NCBI RefSeq assembly: GCF_900537085.1
Contig: NZ_UNRE01000007.1
Coordinates: forward strand, 183,654 to 247,653
Length of the DNA stretch: 64,000 bases
Source: Agarivorans sp. Alg241-V36
GTDB taxonomy: Bacteria > Pseudomonadota > Gammaproteobacteria > Enterobacterales > Celerinatantimonadaceae
Reading direction: 5' to 3'
The position numbers and the translations under genes are program-made. The notes under the pieces were generated by a model that was not told where the DNA came from, searched no databases, and worked only from the letters and a program-made list of their open reading frames with translations. Positions 52,292 through 61,900 of the stretch are shown in pieces; positions within the stretch are counted from its first letter, which is position 1, and each line of letters starts with the position of its first letter.

Positions 52292-53704
52292 TTAGCCGCC
52301 ACTAATAAAGCGGCTAGCTTGAATAAACTGGTCGTCACCGCTTTCTAATACAAACTCTATATCAATGTTTGAGCGTTTAAACAGATAAGGGTCGCTGGCC
52401 AGAGTAATTGGCAAATTAAATACTTCACCGCCCTTAACCGTTACCGTTTGTTGGCCTATCCACTCTACCTCTTCAAAACCACGTACGCTTAAGTGGAACT
52501 CGCGCGCCTCAGAAGATTTATTAATCACTTTGAGGGTATAAGAGTTCTCCACCAAACCTTCCGAGTTTTCGGTATACAATGCTCCTCGGTCACGCAATAC
52601 GTCTAACTGCATCGGCTTAACGTTAAGCAAGGTGAAAATAAAGGCCACCAGCATGGCGCTTAAGACAAGGCCATAGCCAATTAACTTGGGTCGCAGAACA
52701 TCGGTTTTTTGCCCGGCTAGGTTGTGCTCGGTGGTGTAACGAATTAAGCCTTTAGGGTAATTCATTTTCTCCATGGTTTGGTCACAGGCATCAATACAGG
52801 CGCCACAGTTAATACACTCGTATTGCAAACCTTCGCGGATATCGATGCCCGCAGGGCACACCTGCACACACAAATCACAATCAACGCAGTCACCTAAACC
52901 TAAGGCTTTATGGTCTGAGTTACGCTTACGCGGTCCACGACTTTCGCCACGCTCGGTATCGTAGCCAACAATAAAGGTATCTTTATCAAACATGGCCGAC
53001 TGAAAACGCGCATAAGGGCACATATGAGTACATACAATAGTGCGCATCCAACCGGCGTTGGCATAGGTAGCCACGGTAAAGAAAATAATCGAGAAGTTAA
53101 CCGCACCGCTGGCGTTTAGGGTGAAAAAGTCCCACCACAGCTGCTTAACCGGAACAAAGTAGGCAGCAAACGACAAGGCAGTAAACACCGATACCGCTAT
53201 CCACGCACCGTGCTTAGCGGTTTTTCGCCAAATCTTGTTAAAGTCCCAGGACGATTTATCTAGCTTTTTACGCTTATTGGCGCTGCCTTCAATTTTTTCT
53301 TCAAACCAAATAAAAATGAAGGTCCACACCGTTTGTGGACATAAATACCCGCACCATACCCGGCCTAGAAAGGTGGTAATAAAAAACAAAGCAAAGGCAG
53401 CAATAATGAAGAACCAGGCTAGTAGCAATAAGTCTTGTGGCCACAGCGTTAAGCTAAAGAAGTGATATTGACGCGCGCCCATATCTAATAAAATCGCTTG
53501 GCGATCCCCATAGGGAATAAACGGCACAATCACAAACGCGGCAATAAAAAACCAGCCCATGTATTTACGCAAGCGTTGAAATACACCTTTTTGCTCACGC
53601 ACATAAATTTGTTCTTGGGGGTTGTAACGATCTACTGGCGCACGTTTTTTAGCCGCGCGAGGTTTGGGGCTGACGTCTTTAACGGGAATACGTTCACTCA
53701 TCAC
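52292..53704 (-). CDS. ccoG: Cytochrome c oxidase accessory protein CcoG (FixG/RdxA family)
   Basis: 470 residues. Five or so membrane helices, a conserved WCGYLCPQTVW loop, then two ferredoxin-type clusters: CVDCDLCVQVCPAGIDIREG and CINCGACIDACDQTMEKMNY. A C-terminal beta domain (about 365-470) follows. It is needed for copper delivery and assembly of cbb3-type oxidase in other species; no cco genes are in this window. It ends 6 nt before the MAPEG gene. The upstream yihD gene is ended by its own terminator. Confidence 0.95.
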   Translation of the reverse strand: MMSERIPVKDVSPKPRAAKKRAPVDRYNPQEQIYVREQKGVFQRLRKYMGWFFIAAFVIVPFIPYGDRQAILLDMGARQYHFFSLTLWPQDLLLLAWFFIIAAFALFFITTFLGRVWCGYLCPQTVWTFIFIWFEEKIEGSANKRKKLDKSSWDFNKIWRKTAKHGAWIAVSVFTALSFAAYFVPVKQLWWDFFTLNASGAVNFSIIFFTVATYANAGWMRTIVCTHMCPYARFQSAMFDKDTFIVGYDTERGESRGPRKRNSDHKALGLGDCVDCDLCVQVCPAGIDIREGLQYECINCGACIDACDQTMEKMNYPKGLIRYTTEHNLAGQKTDVLRPKLIGYGLVLSAMLVAFIFTLLNVKPMQLDVLRDRGALYTENSEGLVENSYTLKVINKSSEAREFHLSVRGFEEVEWIGQQTVTVKGGEVFNLPITLASDPYLFKRSNIDIEFVLESGDDQFIQASRFISGG

Positions 53705-53753
53705 TCAATCCTTATGAGGGGAGGCACTGATGTGACTAATGCCTTTGCTTAAG

Positions 53754-53781
53754 CAAAAAGGCAATTGCGGCTGCAATTGCC
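53754..53781 (-). terminator. Terminator after yihD
   Basis: Perfect 9-bp stem GGCAATTGC / GCAATTGCC with a 4-nt loop; on the minus strand five T follow. It separates yihD from ccoG. Confidence 0.8.
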
Positions 53782-53791
53782 ACTTAAGAAA

Positions 53792-54064
53792 TTAAACTTT
53801 TACGCCACGTGCTTTTAATAAGGCGGTTTTAAAATCATCCTCGCAATCTTTGGCAATGCCAGGAATCATGTCGTCTTTACCAATGCTTAGCATTTTAAGC
53901 TGGTAAATAAGCACGTCGTCGGTCAGTTCACTCATGGGTTTATCAAACCCTGCTTGGTCGGCTATTTGAGTGATAATTTCTACTAAGTTAAGCTCCGGTT
54001 GTTGTTTCCAAACCGGTGTGAGTAAATCGATTAATTCTTCAATACGATGCAACTGCATACTCAT
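53792..54064 (-). CDS. yihD: YihD family protein (DUF1040)
   Basis: 90 residues, matching E. coli YihD along its length: RIEELIDLLTPVWKQQPELN, LTDDVLIYQLKMLSIGKDD and DCEDDFKTALLKARGV. Small soluble protein of unknown molecular role. Its ATG overlaps the TAA of the upstream diguanylate cyclase by one base, and GGAGAAG just before it lies in that gene, so the two are translationally coupled. In E. coli yihD is next to srkA and dsbA, which are also nearby here. Confidence 0.92.
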   Translation of the reverse strand: MSMQLHRIEELIDLLTPVWKQQPELNLVEIITQIADQAGFDKPMSELTDDVLIYQLKMLSIGKDDMIPGIAKDCEDDFKTALLKARGVKV

Positions 54065-55263
54065 TATACTTCTCCACGGGCGGCCACTACAGCTTGGTTT
54101 CTACCTAACTGCTTGGCTCTATATAGTGCCTTGTCGGCTTTATCTACGATCTCTTTGGTGCTTTGCTGAGCCACTGGAATCAAACAAGAAATACCAATGC
54201 TCACGGTCACATACCCTGCTGCCGACGAGTACTCATGTCGTAGCTTAGCCTCAGCCATCAGTGTTCTAACTCTCGCGGCAACTTGCAATGCGCCTTTGGT
54301 ATCGGTGTTGGGCAATACCATTACAAACTCTTCGCCGCCATAACGGGCAACAATGTCGTCTTCACGCTGCAGGGCTTGGGTAAACAAACTCGCGACTTTG
54401 CTTAAGCATTGATCGCCAGCAACGTGACCGTAATGATCGTTATAAGGCTTGAAGAAATCAACATCGATCAGCAATAAACTTAAAGAAGTATTCGCCCTGC
54501 TACTTAAACGCCAATGTAAGGCCAGCGTTTGCTCAAATATAGCCCTATTATACAGGCCGGTAAGTGCATCGCGCTCACTTTGGTGGCGCATAAGGGCGTG
54601 GCTGTCGGCCAGCTCTAATGCCTTCACTTTATTAAGCGCGCCTTCGGAGAAGCTCGCTTTCACCAAATGTTCTGCCCGGCGCAACACTATGTTGAGTACA
54701 CCCCAGCTAAGTAACAATACCAAACAAGCCACCCATTCGGTGCGACTAGCGCCTATTACCGAGACCAACAAGGCCAACAACAGCGGAATACTAAAGCCGT
54801 TAAAACTGCGAATGCTTAATAAATTGGGCACCACAACTAAAGACAACAAAGCCCCCACCAGCATTACCAACAATAAGCGCTCTGATGTCGGAAGCTCAGG
54901 CATAAACAACAATATTCCCACAGCCCATAATACCCCGGAGCTGGTGGCTAAACTAAAATAACGGGTTAACTGCGGGGCCGGTACAAAGTCTTCGACCAGC
55001 TCGGTTTGAATTCGCGCAAAAAAATAAAATACGGTCGACAGCAGCAACATGCAGACCAACCATATCAAATGGATATTCGAAGAGAGGCTAGGGGTAAACA
55101 AGCACCACCAAATAAGGCTATACGCAGCGGTCATTAATGCCACCAAGCGACCATTACTTAGCAAATAACGGGCGTTTTCGGTGTTTACTTGTAACTGCAC
55201 ATTGCGCAAAAACAGATCCCTTGCTGGTGAGAGGCGAGTAATTTGTGGGCATTGTAGCAACAA
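54064..55263 (-). CDS. Multi-pass membrane diguanylate cyclase (GGDEF)
   Basis: 399 residues. About six hydrophobic segments (about 45-200: AYSLIWWCLFTP, LIWLVCMLLLSTVFYFFA, LLLVMLVGALLSLVVVPNLL and others) without a large periplasmic domain, then a GGDEF domain (about 230-395) with RYGGEEFVMVLP and an I-site (REDD) five residues earlier. It would produce c-di-GMP with feedback inhibition. No ATG occurs near the start; I accept a TTG at 55263 or 55260, so the N-terminus is uncertain. It is coupled to yihD and divergent from pgi. Confidence 0.88.
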   Translation of the reverse strand: MLLQCPQITRLSPARDLFLRNVQLQVNTENARYLLSNGRLVALMTAAYSLIWWCLFTPSLSSNIHLIWLVCMLLLSTVFYFFARIQTELVEDFVPAPQLTRYFSLATSSGVLWAVGILLFMPELPTSERLLLVMLVGALLSLVVVPNLLSIRSFNGFSIPLLLALLVSVIGASRTEWVACLVLLLSWGVLNIVLRRAEHLVKASFSEGALNKVKALELADSHALMRHQSERDALTGLYNRAIFEQTLALHWRLSSRANTSLSLLLIDVDFFKPYNDHYGHVAGDQCLSKVASLFTQALQREDDIVARYGGEEFVMVLPNTDTKGALQVAARVRTLMAEAKLRHEYSSAAGYVTVSIGISCLIPVAQQSTKEIVDKADKALYRAKQLGRNQAVVAARGEV

Positions 55264-55497
55264 GTGGAATAGCGAGAACAGAAAAACCCTTTGATAAAAG
55301 ATGGATAAATCGCAACATCGCGCGCAGTTTCACTACAAATTCATCAAACTTAACTAAAATAAGCTGCAAGCTTTTAAACAATATTGATCTGATTGCTTGC
55401 GTCCTTTTTCCCAGAAAGGGTAAAGTGCTACCCGCAAGTGCTGGTCAATAAACTTGCAACTCGGTCAACTAAGTAAAGCATCTAAGGAACAAGGTCA

Positions 55498-57150
55498 ATG
55501 CTGGACAATATCAATCCAACAACTACACAGGCTTGGAAAGCGTTACAAGCGCATTTTGAGGCACAAAAAGAGGTTAAACTTAGCGAGCTATTCGCCGCTG
55601 ACGCAGACCGTTTCAATCGCTTCTCGGTAGAGTTTAACGAGCAAATCTTACTGGATTACTCTAAAAACTTAATCACTGAAGAAACCATGCAGCAATTAGT
55701 TGCCCTAGCTAAAGAAACCAAGCTAGACAGCGCAATTAAAGCCATGTTCTCTGGTGAGAAAATCAACCAAACAGAAGGTCGCTCGGTACTCCACACCGCG
55801 CTACGTAATCGCAGCAATACACCAGTAATGGTAGACGGCGAAGACGTAATGCCTGCAGTTAATGCAGTACTAGAGAAAATGAAAGGCTTCTGTGAAAAAG
55901 TACATTCTGGCGAATGGAAAGGTTACACCGGTAAAGCCATTGAAAGCATTGTAAACATTGGTATTGGTGGTTCAGACCTAGGCCCAGTAATGATTACTGA
56001 AGCCTTAGGCGCATACAAAGTAGAGCACATTAACACCTACTTCGTATCTAACGTAGATGGCACTCACATTGCCGAAACCCTAAAACAAGTAGATCCAGAA
56101 ACTACTTTGTTCTTAGTGGCGTCTAAAACCTTCACTACTCAAGAAACCATGACCAACGCACACAGCGCACGTGACTGGTTCTTAGCAGCAGCGGGCGATC
56201 AAGCACACGTAGCTAAGCACTTTGCTGCTCTATCTACCAACGCTACATCAGTGGCTGAGTTTGGTATTGATACCGACAACATGTTTGAGTTTTGGGATTG
56301 GGTAGGCGGTCGTTACTCTTCTTGGTCAGCCATTGGTTTGTCGATTGCTCTAACTGTTGGCTACGACAACTTTATTGAGCTGTTAGATGGCGCACACGCT
56401 ATGGACAAGCACTTCGCAGAAGCCGAGCTAGAGCAAAACCTACCGGTTATTCTTGGTTTGCTTGGCATTTGGTACAACAACTTCTTTGGTGCAGAAAGCG
56501 TATCTATTTTACCTTACGACCAATACATGCACCGCTTTGCTGCTTACTTCCAGCAAGGTGACATGGAGTCTAACGGTAAAAATGTAGACCGTAACGGCAA
56601 TCCAGTTGATTACCAAACTGGCCCAATTATTTGGGGCGAGCCAGGTACCAACGGCCAACACGCCTTCTACCAACTTATTCACCAAGGCACTAAGCTGATC
56701 CCATGTGACTTTATTGCACCAGCAACTAGCCACAATCCACTGTCGGATCACCACGCTAAGCTAATGTCTAACTTCTTCGCTCAAACCGAAGCTCTAGCTT
56801 TTGGTAAGTCACGCGAAACCGTAGAAGCAGAATTAGTTGCTGCCGGTAAATCAGCAGAAGAAGTAGCAGAACTAGCGCCATTTAAAGTGTTCACCGGTAA
56901 CAAGCCTACCAACTCTATTTTGGTGAAGAAAATCACTCCGAGTTCATTGGGTGCCATGGTAGCCATGTACGAGCACAAGATTTTTGTACAAGGCATTATC
57001 TGGAACATCTTCAGCTTCGACCAATGGGGCGTAGAACTAGGTAAGCAGCTAGCTAACCAAATTTTACCAGAGCTAAAAGACAGCAGCGAAGTAAGCAGCC
57101 ACGACAGCTCAACCAATGGTTTAATTAATACCTTTAAAGCGTGGAGCTAA
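55498..57150 (+). CDS. pgi: Glucose-6-phosphate isomerase
   Basis: 550 residues, the bacterial length. It interconverts glucose-6-phosphate and fructose-6-phosphate in the cytoplasm. Motifs: [16 protein letters not shown] (about 160), [13 protein letters not shown] (about 210), [16 protein letters not shown], and the C-terminal signature [16 protein letters not shown] (about 505). AAGGA lies upstream of the ATG. A single gene ended by a bidirectional terminator shared with alr. Confidence 0.98.
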   Translation: MLDNINPTTTQAWKALQAHFEAQKEVKLSELFAADADRFNRFSVEFNEQILLDYSKNLITEETMQQLVALAKETKLDSAIKAMFSGEKINQTEGRSVLHTALRNRSNTPVMVDGEDVMPAVNAVLEKMKGFCEKVHSGEWKGYTGKAIESIVNIGIGGSDLGPVMITEALGAYKVEHINTYFVSNVDGTHIAETLKQVDPETTLFLVASKTFTTQETMTNAHSARDWFLAAAGDQAHVAKHFAALSTNATSVAEFGIDTDNMFEFWDWVGGRYSSWSAIGLSIALTVGYDNFIELLDGAHAMDKHFAEAELEQNLPVILGLLGIWYNNFFGAESVSILPYDQYMHRFAAYFQQGDMESNGKNVDRNGNPVDYQTGPIIWGEPGTNGQHAFYQLIHQGTKLIPCDFIAPATSHNPLSDHHAKLMSNFFAQTEALAFGKSRETVEAELVAAGKSAEEVAELAPFKVFTGNKPTNSILVKKITPSSLGAMVAMYEHKIFVQGIIWNIFSFDQWGVELGKQLANQILPELKDSSEVSSHDSSTNGLINTFKAWS

Positions 57151-57180
57151 GCCTAAGGCTTAACACCTCGCTTTAAACGC

Positions 57181-57207
57181 AAAGAGCTGGCCTAGGCCAG
57201 CTCTTTT
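57181..57207. terminator. Bidirectional terminator between pgi and alr
   Basis: Almost perfect palindrome, AAAGAGCTGGCC / GGCCAGCTCTTT around a central TA, with A and T tracts at the ends. It lies between the convergent pgi and alr genes. Confidence 0.9.
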
Positions 57208-57231
57208 TATTTGCAACGAAGTATATTTTTA

Positions 57232-58344
57232 CTAGAGATAGCTACGCTGATTCATTAAACCTGCCATTAGATTTATTTCGGTATGTACGCTATCAAACTC
57301 ACCAGCCAATTCTTCGAGGCTGATGCTCTCGTCGCCTTGCTGACCCAGTAGCACTACTTCATCTCCCCAGGCAACGGGCTGTTTAAGCTGAGTGATATCT
57401 ATGGTGGTAATGTTTAGAGATACTCGGCCAATCACCGGACAACGTTGGCCATTTATCAATACTTGGCCTTTATTAAATAACGCTCGCGGATAGCCTTCGC
57501 CAAAACCCACCGGAATACTGGCAATGCGACTGTTACAGCGAGTGGTAAATTTACTGCCGTAACCAATAGATGTGCCAGCGGGAACCTCTCTTACTTCCAT
57601 AATACTGGTATGCATATCCATTACAGTTTGCAGCTCGGCGGGTTGCTCAAAACATTGGCTAGTTTGCGCGCCGTAACAAGCCGCGCCAATACGCACTAAA
57701 TCAGCACGCTGGTCTTTTAATCTTATGCTGGCTGCACTGTTGTGTGAATGGCATAAAACATCGGCGGGCAAATACTGACTTAGCTGCTGTTTTAAAAGAG
57801 AAAATTTAGCCAACTGGGCTTCGGTTTGCGCTAAGTCTTGGTCATCGGCACTGGCAAAGTGAGTCATTAGTCCCACGACTTTTAACCCTGCCAATTGGCA
57901 TACCTGTTTTATCGCTTCTTGCTGCTCAACAAAAAAGCCGCTTCTGCCCATGCCAGTATCTATTTTTATATGCACGGGAATAGGTCGCTGCCGGCGTAAC
58001 CCAAGCTGATGTAGATACTCAGCCACCTCAAAGGAGCCTACCTGTTCTTCAAGGTTTAGTAAGCTGGCGGATTCATCGTATTCTTGTTTAAGGGCACTGC
58101 GTAATCTAATTAATGGAATGTTGGGAAGTAACTGGCGCAGGGTGCGCGCTTCATCATTACTGCAAATACCGATGGCATCTGCACCGGCGGCAGCGGCGAC
58201 TGGAGCTAACTCGGCTAAACCGTGGCCATAAGCATCTGACTTCATCACCACACAGAGTTTGGCTGGAGAGACAGCCTGTTTCAAAAAGCGAATATTTTGC
58301 GCGAATCTTTCGGGGTATATATTTACGGCTACATGATTTTGCAA
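57232..58344 (-). CDS. alr: Alanine racemase
   Basis: About 370 residues. The PLP-lysine lies in VVMKSDAYGHG (K35), and the second catalytic base in SIGYGSKF (Tyr about 257); HIKIDTGMGRSGF and LVRIGAACYG are also typical. It makes D-Ala for peptidoglycan in the cytoplasm; no signal peptide, which argues against a periplasmic broad-specificity racemase. The first usable start is TTG at 58344 with no clear ribosome-binding site, and no in-frame ATG lies between it and K35, so the N-terminus is uncertain. Confidence 0.93.
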   Translation of the reverse strand: MQNHVAVNIYPERFAQNIRFLKQAVSPAKLCVVMKSDAYGHGLAELAPVAAAAGADAIGICSNDEARTLRQLLPNIPLIRLRSALKQEYDESASLLNLEEQVGSFEVAEYLHQLGLRRQRPIPVHIKIDTGMGRSGFFVEQQEAIKQVCQLAGLKVVGLMTHFASADDQDLAQTEAQLAKFSLLKQQLSQYLPADVLCHSHNSAASIRLKDQRADLVRIGAACYGAQTSQCFEQPAELQTVMDMHTSIMEVREVPAGTSIGYGSKFTTRCNSRIASIPVGFGEGYPRALFNKGQVLINGQRCPVIGRVSLNITTIDITQLKQPVAWGDEVVLLGQQGDESISLEELAGEFDSVHTEINLMAGLMNQRSYL

Positions 58345-58962
58345 ACTTTATGCGAACAAGAGCTTGGCTCTTACCTCTCCCTGTTTGGTTATGCACTACA
58401 GCGTTAAAAGGAGCGAGATGAATAAGGTTAAGCCCGACTCAAATCACAATAAAGCTTTCAACTCTAAATAAAGTCATTCCTTTGCTTAGGCATATAGTGA
58501 AGTTTCACGGTACAAATATCAAGCAAATTGAGAAAAAGCTTTATATTATGCTCCAATATATCTGGCCGCCACTTAAGCACCTTGTTAATAAAGTGTTATA
58601 GATAATTTGATTTATAAAAAAGCGATAAACATTACAACTCTAATCATTAATGGTGCCTAACTAAATATAGCAATACGCCCCTGCACTATGGCGTATTCAA
58701 AAAACCCAACCGGCAAAGCTGCGCTAGTTCAAAGAGACGAGAAAAATACCATTCACCTCAAAATAGCCGCTTAAGCTAAACATATGGTTTCCTTTAGATT
58801 TGCTATTATTTTGATATTCACAGCCTAAATATTTGTCGGCATGAAACTAAAGTAAAAATGGTAGTATTTTAGGGTTAGCCGCCCAAAGCACCCTAAGAGT
58901 ACTGTCTTATTGGTTGTTTTTGTTGCTACGTATGATACCGATATGGAGTCACAAGGAAGTAA
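58345..58962. other. Long intergenic region upstream of the hybrid kinase
   Basis: 618 nt, AT-rich. It holds a short plus-strand frame (58418-58471), an 8-bp hairpin AATACGCC / GGCGTATT (58672-58697), and a 7-bp inverted repeat TTAGGGT / ACCCTAA (58869-58896). No other gene is evident. It must include the kinase promoter and that of alr. Confidence 0.5.
58418..58471 (+). CDS. Possible 17-residue micro-ORF
   Basis: ATG with a very strong AAAGGAGCGAG site, then 17 codons (NKVKPDSNHNKAF and NSK) to TAA. Either a leader peptide, a remnant of a lost gene start, or chance. Composition is polar and uninformative. Confidence 0.25.
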   Translation: MNKVKPDSNHNKAFNSK

Positions 58963-61900
58963 ATGATGTACTCAGTTCACCTAAACAGACAGCCAAGCTC
59001 AGCCATTACGGCGCTTGCTTTTGTCTTTGTATTAATTTGCCTTGGTGCATCCTTGTCCTTGGCCCATGCTCAAGAAAACACTCTTGAATCCAGGGTGCCA
59101 ATGAGTGCAGCAGAGATCAAAAACACCACCATTGAGCTTAAATACTACGATGAAATACTAACGTCTTCGGTGCTGAGTTACGGTTTTTCTGGCGACCCCA
59201 AATGGCTAAAACGATATCAACAAAATGAACCAAAACTTGCCGCCCTCATCGAGCAACTGTTGAATAACCAAAGCCCAGAGGATCAAAATCTAGTTAAGTC
59301 CTTAGAAACTACCAACCTCAAACTGGTTTCATTAGAAAGCGACATGATAGCCGCCATTCAGTCAGATAATCGCGCTCTGGCACTCAGCATCATAAACGGG
59401 GATGAATACCACCAGTTAAAAAATCAGTACCTTAACGACCTACAAGTACTTAGTGACACCCTAAGTAAACGAACCAGCAACCGCGATAAAACTAATCTTG
59501 AAAACACTAAACTCACTGAGCAAGAAAAAAAGTGGGTAGCAGAAAACAAAGTCATTATTGGTATCGATAATTGGCCGCCTATGCTGTTTATGAAAGAAGA
59601 CGGCACCATAGGTGGCTTGGCCGGCGCTATAATAAACAAAATTGTGAACAATACCGGTTTGCAATTGGAGATTAAACAAGGCGATTGGACCAGCAACCTT
59701 GAAGCGTTTAAGCGCGGCGAAATAGACCTGCTACCCGACGCTTATTTTGAAGAAGAGCGCAAAGCCTATGGCCAATTTAGCACCCCGTTTTTCTTAGTAC
59801 GCGAGCTGTTCCATGTGAAACATAACAACCAGCATTTCGCCAGCAATAAGGACTTAGCCAACGCAACAATCGCCTTGCCACAAAGCTACACCAGCAAAAA
59901 AAAGCTGCTTCGACTTTATCCCAACATCACTTTGGTAGAAACCACCGATATTTATGACTCCATTGAACGGGTATTGTTGGGAGAAGTTGATGCACTAATA
60001 GACTCAGAATTAGCGATTCAACACGCCACCAGCCAGCTAAAGGACAAGGATCAATTAAGAGTAATTGACGAGGATGTCTTTGTGCCTACCTCGGTTCACC
60101 TTCTTAGTACCAAAAGCCAACCAATACTGGGCGATATTCTACAAAAAGGACTCGACTCCCTTAAGCTGCGCGACATCATGTTAACCAAGAGTGATTGGCT
60201 AAACACCGAAGCCGCAGAAATAAAGGAAAGCACTAGCAATACCGCGCCCAATTACCTTCGCTACCTACTCATAGGCTTAGCGGTTGCTATAGTATTTTTC
60301 ATTATTGTTAGTGTTATTAGCGCTCGCATTTTAAAAGTGAGTGACCAAGAATTATCCAAGCGTTTTAGCTCCAATAGTTTTAAACGAACCGTCTACCTTG
60401 CATTGGGTGTGTTGTCGGTAGCCTTAGTTATCATCATTGCTGCCGTTACCCGCTTCGCCGAGCAAAAAACCCATCAAGAAATGGCTTACAATTTACAAAC
60501 TTTATTAAACTCTACTCACCAACGACTGTCTTTCTGGGTAGGTTATGAATTAAACAACCTGCAGCAAGTGGGTCGCAATGAAGAGCTAGTCAGCTTAGTT
60601 GAGCAACTACTGGTTTTGCCCAGAGAAAAACAAGCCCTAATAGAAGCAACCACCCAATCGGAAATTCGTGAATTCTTTAGTGTTCGCGAAGGTGAGCCTG
60701 GCTCATTTGGCTTCTTTATTATTGCGCCAGACAAAATAAGCTTGTCTTCAAGTCGGGATACCAATATTGGCGATATTAACGTTATCCAGCAGCAACGCCC
60801 TGAGTTGCTAGCCAAAGTATTGCAAGGTGAAAGCGTATTTGTCCCTCCAATTCGTTCAGATGTTTTCTTAGGAACAGCCTCTAATAGCAGCATTAATGAT
60901 AAACCACCCACCATGTTTTTCGCCTCTCCGGTCATTGACAGCAACAACCAGGTTATTGCGATTATCACCAAACGGATTAACGTTAATGGGGTATTTTCAT
61001 CTATTTTGTCAGCCGGCTTTATCGGCCATAGTGGCGAAACCTATGCAATAGATAAACAAGGCTTATTACTGTCTAACGTACGCTTTGAGAGCCAGCTACG
61101 CGACATCGGCTTAATTGAACAAAACCAAGATGCCGCATTAAACCTAAGGATTGCAGCTCCCAAAGTTAATCTACTTAAAAAACCTATTCCCTCAACCCCC
61201 AAAGCTGACTGGCCGTTAACCACCATGGCGGAAGCCATCTCAAATCAAACATCAGGTTCTAATTTGCAGGGCTACAACGACTACCGAGGCGTAAAAGTAG
61301 TAGGCAGTTGGTTATGGGACGACAAGCTCAACATGGGTTTGGCTGCCGAAATGGATGTTGACGAATCTTTCGCCCTAGTTCGCATTTTTAACTACACCTC
61401 GTGGTCCATTCTGTTTATATCACTGGCACTACTCACTGGCTGCACTTTGTTTACCTTACAAGTAGGCAGAAGGGCTAACCGGGCGCTTTCTCGCTCGCGA
61501 ACAGAGTTGGAAAAAGAAGTTAAAGAAAGAACCAAAGATTTCAAATCAGCAAAACAAAGGGCTGAAAATGCCACTCTTTCCTTAGCCGACCAAATGAAAT
61601 TTCAGCAGCTACTGATGGATAGTGTGCCTATCCCTTTGTTTTATAAAGATGCAGAAGGACGATTTTTGGGCTTTAACCAAGCTTATGAAAAAACCTTTAA
61701 TGTGGTCGCTAAGGATTTAATAGGCCTCAAAGTAAGCGACTTAAGCTACTTAAGTGAAGAAGATCGCCAGATGTATCATGCCGAAGATACCGAGGTGATT
61801 GCGAGCCAAAAAACTGTTAAGCGAGAGATACAAATTCCCTTTGCCGATGGAGAACTTCACGACACGCTCTACTGGGTAACTGGCTTTAAAGACAGCAAGG

